Made by a program: the position numbers and the translations under genes
The notes under the pieces: generated by a model
Seen by the model: only the letters and a program-made list of their open reading frames with translations
Told to the model about the DNA's origin: nothing
Databases searched by the model: none
Origin: Crotophaga sulcirostris
Lineage: Eukaryota > Chordata > Aves > Cuculiformes > Crotophagidae
DNA length: 64,000 nt
NCBI GenBank assembly: GCA_013397455.1
Contig: VYZB01000295.1
Location: 62,001 to 126,000 of the forward strand
Reading direction: 5' to 3'
Shown: in pieces, positions 1-13,600 of the stretch
Layout of the letters: every line of letters begins with the position of its first letter
Numbering within the stretch: position 1 is the stretch's first letter

Positions 1-1480
1 TTGGATAAATGATGCTACTCTAACTGAGTAATCAACTGAAACAAATAAAAATAGAACCTATCACACCATCAGTTTTTAAATGAGAAATCCCCACTGATCT
101 CAATGGGGCATTCTACTGAAAAGATAATGGGAACCAATACGGGCCAAGGTTAGTACTTAATAACTTTCTACTATAGACAAAGAATCACAAAATAGCTCAT
201 TCAAATCCAAGAGAGAACTAGCAAGCAATTTGCAGCTTGATTTCATTATTGATCAGTCAGTAAACGGAACTTATTTATACCCTATTTGATGCTCTTCATA
301 AAAACCCAAGAAAGAAGTTTCTCACCAATTTACTGCAACAACCAATTGTGAACTGCTGAGTTCAGAGACACTGTATTTGACACAGCACAGTAATACAACT
401 GTGGCAGACTCTCTACTGAGAGATGTCTTATGGACCATTACAGTGTTTCACAGGCTCCCTCAGTTTCTACCTGGCCGCTACAAACACAGCACATTGACCC
501 TGGTGAGTAACTCCCACTCATTAAGCGGAAGGGATAAGTTTATTTTTCCAAATTACAGATTGTCTCTCTCTAGTAGTAGAAGCCATTCAGAATGGCAAGC
601 TGCACAGCACAGGACTAGAGCTCCTACCGCCACTAGCAGTAGAATTTGGGAATCCCTCCTATTTCCTGCTTTTGGAAAAAACGGAGATAGTTACCAAGTT
701 ACTTCTCTTTAATATACCTAACCTACCCAAAAGCAGTTTGCATAATGTTATATTTTTTAAACTGTCCTTTCGTACATTTTTTGGCAACTCCTCGTTTGAC
801 TGGACTCCAAAAGTCTCTCTTCTCCTGTCTCCAAAGAAAGGATGTCATTTATCCAAGAACATGTTAATGACTTTGCAAATGGGTACTGACATCTTTAGGT
901 AGTTTTTCCTCTCCTTAAAAAACAGACACACAGAAGTTATGGGGAATCTGAATGAGTCTGGTGAAAAACAACTGCACACAGGGCATAATCTAAGCCTGCT
1001 GTTTTCGGTGTGCTTGCAGTTTAGACAGGTCCTAAATATCCAGTAAAGTATCTTACAAAACGGCATGCATCAAATAGAGAATCTGTTGAAGCTGCAAGTA
1101 CTCTGCAATGACTCTTTTGCCTGATTTCAGAGCCCAGCATAATCATTAATGAGATTAAAGTCTTTGTTCTTTCAGTCCTTACTCCGTCACTTTTATCTTC
1201 AGAGCAAGCATTTTCATGACAAGGGGCAACATTCCGTCTGGTTAGTCTGGATCTTTACTCAAAGTCAGTCTAGCTCACATCCATATTCAAAAGATAAATG
1301 CTATTACTAATATTTTAACAGTTTCAGAGCAGTTAACAAAGCACAGTCAAGCTACAGGATTTTCAAAAAGTTATTTGAGTTTAAAAACAGCATTTCAACT
1401 ACATAGGCACAGATTCTTTTCAGCTAGAGTTCTATTGCGTGCGGCATAAATTACAAGGCTTAAGAGATGATGTTGCTTAC
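1..1480. other. ASPG intron after exon 6 (non-coding)
   Basis: AT-rich sequence. No exon matching the expected next part of ASPG (the segment after VDIT) was found, and no repeat was recognised. It is presumed intron that continues beyond position 1. Confidence 0.6.
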
Positions 1481-1607
1481 TTGTAATATCAACCTCAGCA
1501 TTTGCAAGTGGAGGCAGGTTAGGTGAGGAAAAGGCATTGAAACTCCCAGCATCCACCTTAGTCACCCTATTTCCCCTGTACAGTTTATTATAAAAATACA
1601 GGCACAC
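1481..1607 (-). CDS. ASPG: ASPG exon 6
   Basis: A 127-base exon with acceptor CTTGCAG and donor ACAA|GTAAGC. It encodes [20 protein letters not shown], then [22 protein letters not shown]. This matches the human VCLFF...LFRGNR.TKVDA..F..F.SPN stretch. The next exon of the gene is not found between here and position 1, so it must lie outside the window. Confidence 0.95.
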
Positions 1608-4600
1608 CTGCAAGACAAGTAAAGAAACAGGTCTATGAATAAGCCAGTAATTAAAAGATTCAGTAGATAAATACTGTAGTCTGTCCTTTTTAAAATGTTT
1701 TCTAAATCTTTAAAGCAACTCAGAGGTTAGTAGATGTTTACAACTCTTACCCTTTCAAAAAGAGTTGGCACATCTGTCATATATTGGTCTAAGAATTTAA
1801 GAACAAAAGAAGTTAAGAGCTAACTAGTTTTATAATCCTCTCATGAGGCATACTCGAGGAGACAGCAAATTTGCCTGAGTCCCTTTCAAATACAGAGGAA
1901 AGAAACACTGTGGACTTTTAAATAAGTTTATCATTTATACCTAAATTCAGACCAATACCTAAAAAAAAGGCCTAGTGAAAGTGAGGATGACTTTCAATAG
2001 AGGTACCACAGAAAAATAATTGGGTTACTTCTTGAGTCCCTTAAAGTTTGTCAGTTGGAACTTGAGGAAAAGAGATACCACAAAGTTATTGTTAGTTATG
2101 AAGACCTCAGTCAGTCAGCTATTGCTGTTGACTTACAAGAACTGGCTTTGGGAGCATGGCAGAAGTGGAATGAGGTGTAACATGACCAGTTTTCTCTCTG
2201 ATTTTGGGGCTACACAGCACCAGAATCTTTAAAGGCAGGGCGCTAGAACCTGGAGGTACCTCCATGTCCATTAGGTATATTATCTTTCGACACTTCAGGA
2301 ACCAGAGCTAGAAGACACTTCTACAAGTTTTAGATCAACTTTAGAACTTCAAAGTAACTTTTAGTTAAAAAAACTGACTTAACAGTGTTTCAGATCCCAC
2401 ATATTTGCAAGGGAACATCTGATTCCAAGCCTCCTGCAAACTACATTTCAGACTTGATAGTCTTTATAGATTGTATATGGGCAAAATAGGATACGACTCC
2501 TGAGAAAATGGCACCTGCTTTGCCATGCAAGCACTTGTTACCTCAGTGGAATCCATTTATCTCCCTGTTAAAGTGCAGTTCCTTACTGCCTACAGGATAC
2601 TTCGAGCATGTAAGTCTGTGTTCTGGCTAGAGGGAGAAAAGCAGCTTCTGAAACAGTCTTCACAGGCAAACAGACCTCAGGAATCACGAACTGCCCAGCA
2701 AAGAGGAGCGCCCCAAGAAGGTTGGCTCGGCCGTCATTCTGCAACTCGTATATGGGCACCTGAAGAGCAGAGACTGAAATTACACCCTGTCCCTTATGTA
2801 AAGCCTACACAGCAGAAAAAAAAAGAGTCCAACTTATGCAATATAAATACATGAATAATTTGTGTAACAATGATTTATGACAAATAAAGTTTCCTTCTTC
2901 ATCCAAACTATTCTAGACTGCAGCAGATGGCAAGGTTTCCCTCTGTGTTTAACAGACATTTATAATATAAGTGCTTAAAAGCTAATATAGGGGTGATTCT
3001 AGTGTGATTAAGCAGATTAAGACTCCTTCAGGAAAATTATAAAAAAGAGAAAGCAGGCATAGCTAAAGTGACTGAATATGGGAGAAATAATTGTACAGTG
3101 AGAAAAACCCCACAGTCCCAGATCACACAGAACTGCCACCGTGGGCTTCACAACAGCTCTCTTGCATCATCTTTCCCCATAGTATAGAAATACTGAGCCA
3201 GCAGGTTATTACCGACAGAAAAAGGACAAGATTAAAACCAGAAATTTGGTCTGCTGAGTGATGACTTCCATGCCTTTTCAGATTGCCTCTTTATTAACAG
3301 AGAGCAGAGCTGCTTTCAGCAATGAAAAAAAAAATAACACGCTCCCTTGCTAGATCATATATCAGGCAGATCTCCAAGCAATAAAGCCAAAAAGAAAGTA
3401 AAACCTTGAATATGATGTATCACAACTAGACTGCCCCACGCCAAGGCAGTAAATAGGAGCCTACTCCTTCCTAGACTTGTGTATTTTGACTTCAAATAGA
3501 CCACATATGAAAGGGAAGTTATGAGATGGGGAAGGGAAATTTTACAGCGTGATGTTTCATCTCTCTTTTGTGATTAGAGCTGTATTTTACGCTCAAGCAA
3601 GCTATTCAAGTAAGACAACCCCTCCCCCTCAGATGATATGCAAAGGGTTGATCTCTAGCTAAGAGAATGAAAATTAACACACGTAGGCTTTAGAGGGAAG
3701 GAAACAGACCATGATAGATGCTTTGTGGAACAGTAGTGATCAAAAGTGCATCTAATGCTTAAAGATTATTAAAAAATGATAAAGAATGCAACAATGAGCA
3801 ACATAAGACATGATAACAATTGATGAAGTAAAAAGTAATAAGCTTCAGGGCTTTAAAAGAAAAAAACACAGCTAACAACCAGCAGCCACCTGAGGCTGGA
3901 AAGATGCTTCTCTTGTAAACCGATTAATACACAAAGGCCAATGACAGGCTCTTATATCTTTCTCTGAAGCATCTGGCCCCAGCCATAATGAACTACTGGT
4001 CTGATTTGGTACAGAGTTGTAAAGTCATTAATGATAAAATTATGGGGCAGATCCTCAGCTGGTGAGCCCGTCAATTCTCACTAATTTCTATCAGCACTGT
4101 GACCATTCACCCTGGCCAGAGCCTCACCCTGCACTACTAAACTAGTGATAATCAGCATACTACCTAGTTTTGCACATAAAAACAAGAAATGAGGCTTCTG
4201 ACTTCAACTTCTAATTAAGTCCATTACCTGAGATCCTGTCAAAACAACAGTTTTACCCAGGTTCTCACACATGAAGGATAAAGCTGAAGCTGTATAGGCC
4301 ATGGTATCAGTGCCGTGAAGGATCACAAAACCATCATACTTTTCATAGTGCTCCTGGAGATGGAGAGACAGTTTTCACATTGTTAGAGCAATGCACTGGC
4401 AGCAACAAGAGAGGTACATATTGCATTACTTTCACTGATGGAAGCAACAGCATAATACTTTAAAGGGTACTACACGCATAATTCCTCCTAAAGTTATCCT
4501 GTTTTCAGTTTAAATACAATTAAGAGTTAATAGGACACTAAGCACTAGATCCAGTAATTCTAATTATGGAACAGTCAAAGAGATTCTTCTATGTATACAT

Positions 4601-7600
4601 ATTAATGCAGCATTCTTAAACCAGAAGACTGCTAATTAAGAAAAGCTTAGCAATGGCTTTAAACAGGAATGTTAACATATGCAAATTAGTCGTATAGTCT
4701 GATTTCTTGTTGCCGCTTTTACTTTAGGGATTACATCATTTATAGGAACAGATTAAGCAAACCAAGGCTATCATAACATACAGAAAAAACAGTCCATTTA
4801 ATACGATTGGCAGACAGGCAAACTGCCAGTGTAAGAGTGCCCTCTTCTGTTGAAAAGTCATCCTTTCTGTAGCAGTATGTGATTTCTGCAGCAAAAAGAC
4901 ATGAAGAGGTTTCTTGTTGTTCGTTGATGTGCATACACCTGCAGTTTTTTCACAAGTCCCTTAGACTATCAGGCATGTACAGAGGAAAAAAGGAATTTTA
5001 TAATAACTTTAACATACATACAATTCCACACAGGAACGGGTTTTTTTAATGCAAAGCTATGAATTGCACAGTTCATCTTGTTGGAATAAAGTCATCTGCT
5101 GGCTTTTGGAGGAAAAAGGAATTGGTTTCTCTATTTTAAGAGTGATGCAGATAGTAAACACTGTAGTGAGAGACACTGAGATCTCTGATATAATTTGATA
5201 ATACAGAAAGGATGACATCAAAGTCTCAGCAGACATATATGAAGGGCCATTGTGGGGAAAAAACGGGGAGGAGCTGCCATAGAATTAAACAAGATTTCTT
5301 TGTAATTACACTTCTTATGGCAGAGTAGGCACACACGCTTGGCATCTCCTGATAACAAGGTCATGTCCAAACACACCTGCAGATTTCTACTTGTCCTTTT
5401 GCTGTTTCCTCACTGATACTCATGCCTACATGTTGCCACCTATGGGAAGTTTCAGGGGATTTCTGCTTATCTCTAACAAGCTAGGCAGTAGAACAACAGC
5501 CAACGCTGCAAGATCTTTCTGTAGGACAAACTATAGCGTGATGCAAAAAGCATGCTGTAGTTATTCACCAATGCAGTACCAAGATAAGCAAATTTCAAGA
5601 AGGACTAAGATCAGTAGCCACTTGTTCTCTCTAGCTCATTTAATACGCTGACGAATATTTTCAGCCTTATGAACCTTATTAGATGTGAAAGAACCTAGCT
5701 TGGTTTAAGCTTCATATGCTAAAAGATCAGGCTGGCAATTAAGGAGACATCCCGACAGAAACATCTTAGAATGTTCTGGTCTGGAAAGTCAGTAGCATGT
5801 TACAGCTGTGCCAAGTATGTGACCAAGATGAACACAAAGTGGCAGTGTCTATACACAAGCCAGACAGTTGAAGAAGGGTTTCTTTTTCCCTTCTCAGCAC
5901 TTTTCACTTACATGAACTGGATATTTGTATATACAAGAAAGAAACACTATTTTGGTAACAAAAACTAACATGCTATTAAGGAAAAATTCTAAATTTCCTC
6001 CTGTTCAGCATGGGATTTCCTTCTTTTCCTGGCCCTGGGCTTTTTGCAGATGCACCCCTGCTCTATCCTAGAGGCTCTCCACCTATACATCAGCTCCATC
6101 TCTGCCCTGGCAAGATGCATTTGATAGGAGCAGCATCATCCCTAATTTGGGGTTTAGAGGACCTAAAGGTGAAAGACTATTACCTGAATCTTCAGCATTA
6201 TTCTCTGCATCATTACACTGTTTGCATGCCTTGCTATAGCTTGGTCGAAGAAGGAAATTTACACTATAAAGCCCACTATCGCAGAGCAAGCAGGAGTGGA
6301 AGAGCAATATCTTTCTAGGCCCACGGTTATTTACTTCTAACAGCTATGTGTGAATCCCTGATGTCAAGTATTTGAAATGTTTCACATTTTTACTTTCTTT
6401 AAAGCACAAAGCTAGGTTCAGACACGGGGACAGGAGCACAGAAATGCTGACTTTTTTGATCTAGAAAAGGATGTAATTTATCTATATATGCAGAAATATC
6501 TAGGGCTTTAAACATTTCCCAGTGTGAAAAACCTAACCATGACAGCACTTTTTTACTGTCTGCAAAGCCAAAGGTAGTCAAGTCCATCTGTGTCCAGAGT
6601 AAGAAAGGCATAAAGACATGAAATTATTTTCTATGTCAATAGCCAACTTTTAAGCTATTTGAACACTTGAACGATGAGTAACTAAGCAACCTTCAGTTAA
6701 GTCACCTACACCTAAGGATTTTTTTCAACATTTTTGGACAGTGAATTTAAGTCTAAACAGTGAATTTAAGTCAAAGTTTCAGAACATATCAGTCTAGATA
6801 TTACGAACGTATTCAATCATGCCTGCAATTTTCCTATTTTATTTTCTTGTACAGAATTATGACATGTTTTATCACTGGGAGAACTATATCATTTTAATGA
6901 GTTTGCAACATTTTTAAAAGGAAAAAAAAATCGTAAAGCCTTGCAAGCACAGTTCTTTTTACTTTGCGAGTAACTAAGCAAGGGACATTACATTTACATT
7001 TTAAATTAAAAAATAGATACATACACACTAAAAAAATTGTTTTAACTTGTGAGGTATACTAGGTATACTGCTGGTTCTGTTTAAGCAACAAATGAATTCT
7101 TATTCCACATCACAGTACCTCAAGTATCTTTGCAATTTTGGCCCAGTCCTCTGGTGTCATGTTGGAAGAATCAAGCAGTGGTGAGAGCTCCAGGATTGTG
7201 TAAAATATTCTCTTGTTTTGCTTAGAAACACTAAGAAGAAAGAGAATTGGGGGTAAAAAAAAAGAGTTCTTAGAGCTAATATCAGCTCATTATTTCTGAT
7301 CTTTTCTCTAAATCAATAGGTTTCACCCTTTTCCTCCCCATCCCTTCAAGTCTATAGCAAAAAAATGGTTCTAATCTGGGACCATCAAGTTCAAGTTTAA
7401 AAGTTCATGGCCTGATGTGGTTTAAAGCACACATCCCGAAATTTAATTTAAAAATAAATATAATTTAGGAGGTGGAGAGGGGCTGGCACCACTAAAGAGA
7501 GCAAAGATTAACCCGAGTTACTTTAAGATTGGAACAGAGTTCTAACAAAAATCGATACCAAGCTTCAAGGTTCAAAAAGGCTTCATAAGCTATAAAGATC

Positions 7601-10600
7601 CCTAGGGTTATAGGAAAGAACAATTCTTTACAGAAGAGTTATTATGACTTTTTTGATCCTTTGATAAATATAGACACCCTATAAATAGATATTCTTCTCT
7701 GACACAAAGGGTATCTTCTCTTAAGAGATTTATGACTCTGATTCATTTTTTGTGACCTTTAGAAGATCCACTCTTCACAGTTTCTCTGACCTCAGATTTC
7801 AGAGAAATCTCTCTGGGTTAATTAAGATATTCAAGTAAACCATTGCCTTTACCAGCAACAGGCTAACTTTGTAAGACCCCAGCCTATTGGGCTGGTTGTC
7901 ACCTTGCTATATGATTTGCTGTCTGGTGCCAGCTGTCTCTTGTTGTGATGTGGAGTTTAAGCATGTGATAATAATAAAGATCTTAAAATACTGGCATAGG
8001 TAGAAAACAGAGGCCCCAGGACTATAAACAACTCGCTGGCGATCAATTATTGGCCACCGAAAAAGTGCAACTTTGACAGCTGGGAAAAGACTGCTCAAAG
8101 TACAACAAAATAAAGACAAAGTAACTATGCAAGGGGAAAAAAACAAACCAAACAAACCTAATCAGTCAAGCAAGAGGGTAAAGTACCTGTGGGTCTGAGG
8201 AACAAAACACTTTCAAACATCATGCAGCAGATGGAGACCAAAGATTAAGAAGTGTCTAGGCACTCAAACATCTTACAAAAGTACACAATCCCAAATTTGG
8301 AGGGGACTTATCAAAGGCAATGATGGTTATAGAACCACAACAGGATTGTCCTAGTTCTAGGCATTCTGACTGCTCTTCCTGCTTCCCAGGACTATGGCTC
8401 TCTCTTTTTCCACCTGCCTATCTCAAGAAACATCACTCTTCAAAGACCTTTGATTTGCCAGCCACATGGACTGCATACAGAGTACGTGTTTTACCCTACA
8501 AAATATGCCCGTTTCTCTACACACTAACTTTCTAACCCCTCAGAGTAAAGTCAACTACATACGAACCCCACTTGGCTAATTAAGATTTGGGGTAAAAAAG
8601 AACCCTACTGCTATTATTTTCTGCTACCTTTCTGAAGCTTGGAAGAGGACAGAATATCCATCATTTTCACCCATTCTTACATTAGTTGGAATATGTTTCT
8701 AATTAGCAATGCAGCTAACGAAGAAGAACTGCTTAGCAGGTCAGCTCTGCCCTTTCTACTTGCTCTTCCAGGCAGAGCCATCCAGGAGCATGTGCAACAG
8801 GGTCACCTTCAGAGTATTCTCAATGCCCTTCCACCGCCTGGAGATGACGGAAAGTTCCCTGCCCCCTGTAACTGTGATAGATATTTCAACATTTACACTG
8901 GAAGACAGCCAAGGCTACAGAAAAGACCAGAATACTTTCTGGATGTGTAGAAGTTCCCAAAATAAAGTGCTTAGAGCACAGAAAAATTGATTATCTTTTC
9001 TCAGCATTCGCAACAGTGTTTTGTTCCCACTTGTTATTGTTGCATATATTTATAGCAATTAAAAAAAAAGAAATATGCAAAACCAAGAGTCAAATGTCAG
9101 TGCATCAGCTAATACAACCTGCAGACCCCTCACAAAGCCTGTAGGACAGTTGCATACAGCAGAGAGAGCATTTAAACAACGTGTAATTTTCATTCATAAC
9201 CAACTGACATACTGTACCTAAGAAGTTAGACTTGAATTGCCTTGTTGAATATCACATTTACACGTGCTAAGAGCAACTTTGGAAGTCAGTTGAAAATCTG
9301 TGAAAAGAAAGCTCCCCTGAGGAAGTGCTTTTTAAATAAAACATGACATACCAACACTAGAGACCAGCCTAATCTACAACTTTTGATGCCTCTCTCTAAA
9401 CAGAGATCATATCGTTTCTCTTACATCCAGGTTATCACACAGATATACAAAGTTCACAAAATACTCCTATTTCCTCTGCTCAGAAACTCGCAATATTTCT
9501 CAACTGCCTAGTTAAAATATCACTCAACTAGCACAAACGAGAAAGTGGCAAATTGCCATGACTAACCTCCAGAAACAGCACTCAGCAGTGCCAGAAAAAC
9601 AGGACAAGATTGTTTTTTAAGCCTCAGTTTTTGATGTGAATGATTGTTTAAGCTTTTCTCTTCTTCATGGAAAAGATGTGCCAGGAGAAGTATATTGAGG
9701 ACTCAAATGGTTGGGTATGTTAGTGTAGTTTTGTTATATTTCAAATCTTTTAAAGTTATTCAGTTAAAAGCACAGTATCGTAACAGAGCTCCATTTTTCT
9801 TAGTATAACCATCATATTTAACACAACCTGTATGTTCACATCAATACTACTCCACTGGGAGACCATTTGTTTTCCCTTTAGCACTTTTCCTACCATCTGC
9901 CGTTTAAGTGGTTACTTTTAAAAGCTTTACACAGAGACCTCAATACAAAATGTAAAGAAATTAATAAACCTTATATTTTCTTTGTATGTCATGATTTTCT
10001 CCTTAAAGATTAAGGAATATCCATTTTTACTCTTAGAGCAAAACAGCTATAGTCCCATTTACTTTTGAATGACTGCGTAAAATTCTCCTTTGTGCAAAGT
10101 TAACATGTTTACAAGGGTACAGTCATTCATCACAGCTGAGGACTATCTCAAATTAGCATATTGTCCTCTAAATAAAACCTATAAGCTTATTAATCATTGC
10201 CCAACAGTTAAGAAGAAATGCAGATTAATTATAAGCCCATTGCTTATTATCATAACATTGCATAAATTTGGGAAAGACAATCAGCTTTTAAGGCTTTTTA
10301 AAAACAGGCAGCCTGCAGAATTAAAGCATGAGGCCTATTCACAGATGCATTAATTAGATGCTTCTTTTCAAGACCTACGCTGAAGATAATTTACAGAGCT
10401 GTACCTACAGTTTTCTCAGTTTCTACAGAATATTTGTATGTTTGAGTAGTAGCAAATCAACATCCAAAACAACAAAAAAACCTGCAGGACTAAGTTTCCC
10501 AGAATGATTACTCGTTGCCTAATTTAAAAGTTATTTCTCAAGCAGTTTTAAGACACTTCATTGCAAATATATCAAACCAGACTTTTTCTACAGTACCAGA

Positions 10601-13600
10601 CGTGGTAGGTGTTTTCCTTTTAAGTCAATACAAGTATTTTTGCTAATCTCATAACAGATTCTTCACATTAAATGTCTAGAGATGCAATTATCTGAAAATT
10701 ACCAAGATACTTCCTAACCCCCTATCTCCCCAAGGAAAATGTACTTACGGGAGCACCAACGTGTCATCTGGAAATTCATGGACATTGTTCAATTTTGTTT
10801 CCTGGGCATATGCCTCATCATGCAGCATCGGCATTGTTTTCAAGTTGCTTACTAATTTGTTGGCCTCAGGAGCAAGTCCTTAAAAATAAAGAATAAAGTA
10901 AGTAAATAAAGAAGTGGGGATGGAAGGAAGTGAGTGGCACAGCAAGGAGGGAAGAAATCCAGTTACACAGTCCAGTTTGCCCATCCTTCCAAATTAAATT
11001 TAAAGTCTACTGCCAGTTTAAGAACATGAGAATAGGATAAAACCAATAAACCTCCCTGCAGTTATTTTCTTGATTAGAAATAAATAAATCCTTTATTTAA
11101 GAGAAATAATGTTACAAATCTTTTCCATATCAAATATTTGTATTTTACCTATCTTTAATTGTTGATTTTGTGCAAATACTGATCAGCAGCAGGGGCAAGA
11201 AGTCAATTTTTGTAGCTGTGGCAAAATGCTACTGTTCTTTTTATCATTTGCCATAGCTAGTGGCCTTACCCAACACTGAGCATTTGTTTGTACTATGAAT
11301 TTGCAGTATTTTCACCTAAGCTCCTTAGCCTGCAGCAGTTGTCACCTAAGCTCCTTAGCCTGCAGCAGTATTGGCATAAACAGTAAGGTACTGGGGTATA
11401 GCTCTGTTGGAAAGCTGCATGTCACATCCCACTGTCAATGGCAATAGCATTTCACAGAGGAAAAAAGTAAATAAAAGAGAAAACTAAACCAAACCCCACA
11501 GTAGGTACTGAGCATTAACAGATATAGAGAAACCTCAGCTGTCCAGAAGTGTCTTAATTAAAAGTACTCTAAGCACTCTCTCTTGAATAGGTATTTTCCA
11601 ACAGCAGGTTTAGGACTGAACATCTCAATTGACCACAGGTAGGGAGGGCACATAAGCTGCTGAACAGAAAAAGTCAAAAGCATGGACGCTTCTTTAGCTC
11701 TGTTGACCCTCTCCCTACCCTTGATGTTGCCTTTCTCTCTGTGGCAGGGGCCCTAAAACTGTTAGGACCTAAACCAGCCTAAGTATATTTGGTGTGTGCT
11801 GAATCCGCAGGTTTCAACCAGGTGTTCCGAAGGGAATCCCCACGGCATTCTGATAGTCAGAAAGGCACCTAAATTTTTGATGTTACAATCCTCAGCATCA
11901 TAGAACTGAGTTAATTTGTGAATCTAACTTGCAACTCGTCTCTAAATACCCTGTTCCAGGAAGGACAGCAACAGTCCTGGTGTCTAGAGCCAGGAGTCAC
12001 TGTTTTTCTTAATTCTGACTTTTTGAGACTTTTTTTATTCAGGGAACTTCCATCAGAGGTCCTTTCTTCTGGACTTCAAGATTCTACTGGTGTTACTGTT
12101 GTTATACCACTTGTTCAGATGGTGTTCTACTGGTGTTATACCACTTGCTCAGATGGTGAACAAACTCTCAAACCTCATTATACTACTTCTGCTTAGTTCT
12201 AGTTGTTCCTGCATCCAGCTCTGGAGCCCTCAGCACAGGAAGGACATGGAGCTGTTGGAGCAGGTTGGGGCCACGAAAACGATGCAAGGGCTGGAGCACG
12301 TCCCATACGAGGACAGGCTGATCAAGTTGGGGTTGTTCAGCTTAGAGAACAGAAGGCTCCAGGGAGACATTATAGCGGCCTTCCAGTACTTAAAGGGGTT
12401 TACAGGAAAGCTGGGGACAGATTTTTTAGCAAGGCCTATTGTGATAGGACAAGGGGTAATGGTTTTAAACTAAGGGAGGGGAGATTTAGACTGGATGTAG
12501 GAAGAAATTTTTTACAGTGACAGTGGTGAAACACTGGAACGGGTTGCCCAGGGAAGTAGTGGAGGCCCCTATCCCTGGAAACATTCAAGGTCAGGTTGGA
12601 TTGAGTTCTGAGCAACCTGACCAAGTTAAAGATGTCCCTGCTCCTGCAGGGCGGTTGGACTAGATGACCTGTAAAGGTCCCTTCCAACCCAAAGCATTCT
12701 ATGATGCTACGAATCTAATTTAAGGCCAGACAATTCTCCTACTTCCTAGTCCTTCTGTTAGTTTAAACACAATTCTCATCCGAGATAGCATCTGGGCGTT
12801 TTTTGGTTTGTTTGTTTCACCTTCAAACAGCAAAGTTTATTTCAAATACTCAAAAATACAGAGAGTATTTTCAATAGTGGTTTTATCATTTTCTATTTCC
12901 TTTCCAAACTGATGTAAAAATCCTTAAGAACTCCCTAATCTCCCTCCTGGCTCGCCTTAAATGAAGTAGCAGGCCCCTTCGTAGCCAACTTTCTCACAGG
13001 ATGGCAGCAGCATTTGAGTGGATTTGTTTGGAATTCTGCCGAACTTTGTTTCACAAACTACACTTAACACACTTTCAAGCTTTGGATGTTTCATTCATTC
13101 AGCTATAATCCCTGCTTTTCCTACTAAGGATGTTCCTAGCTTAGTCACAAATGGCCACTTCTGCTGCACTTGGGCATAGAGTCATTTTGGCTCTGAAATG
13201 CATCCATTTTCAAGTGTTTTCTGGGTGTTTTCCGATTATTCTTCTGTTTGTGCAATGCTCATTTTGGCTCTGAATACTGACAATGGATTAGCCCATTCAG
13301 TTTTTGTATTTGCCCCAGGAAATGGAGAGCTTACGTACTTTAAAAATGGCAATTCCTCATCTCTCCTCTTAATCACAAATTTGTCGGGATTTTTCTGTAG
13401 TTGCTTGCACTGAACATAAACCATTCTGCAGAACTGTCTGAGATGCCCCATTTACAATCTATGCAGTCCCCTAAATGCATCCACCTTTAGCACTGTTTTC
13501 TGCTTTACAGCTTCAAGAACCAAACCCAGGGGTACTCAAGTACAACAGTTTTAAGAATGCTTCTACTTTATTATGCATGGAAAACATCTTTTGTGAGCGA

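Noticed and set aside
8639..8990. Two overlapping forward ORFs of 93-103 codons in ASPG intron 2
   Set aside because: They overlap in different frames, show no domain or splice context, and lie on the strand opposite to the gene.
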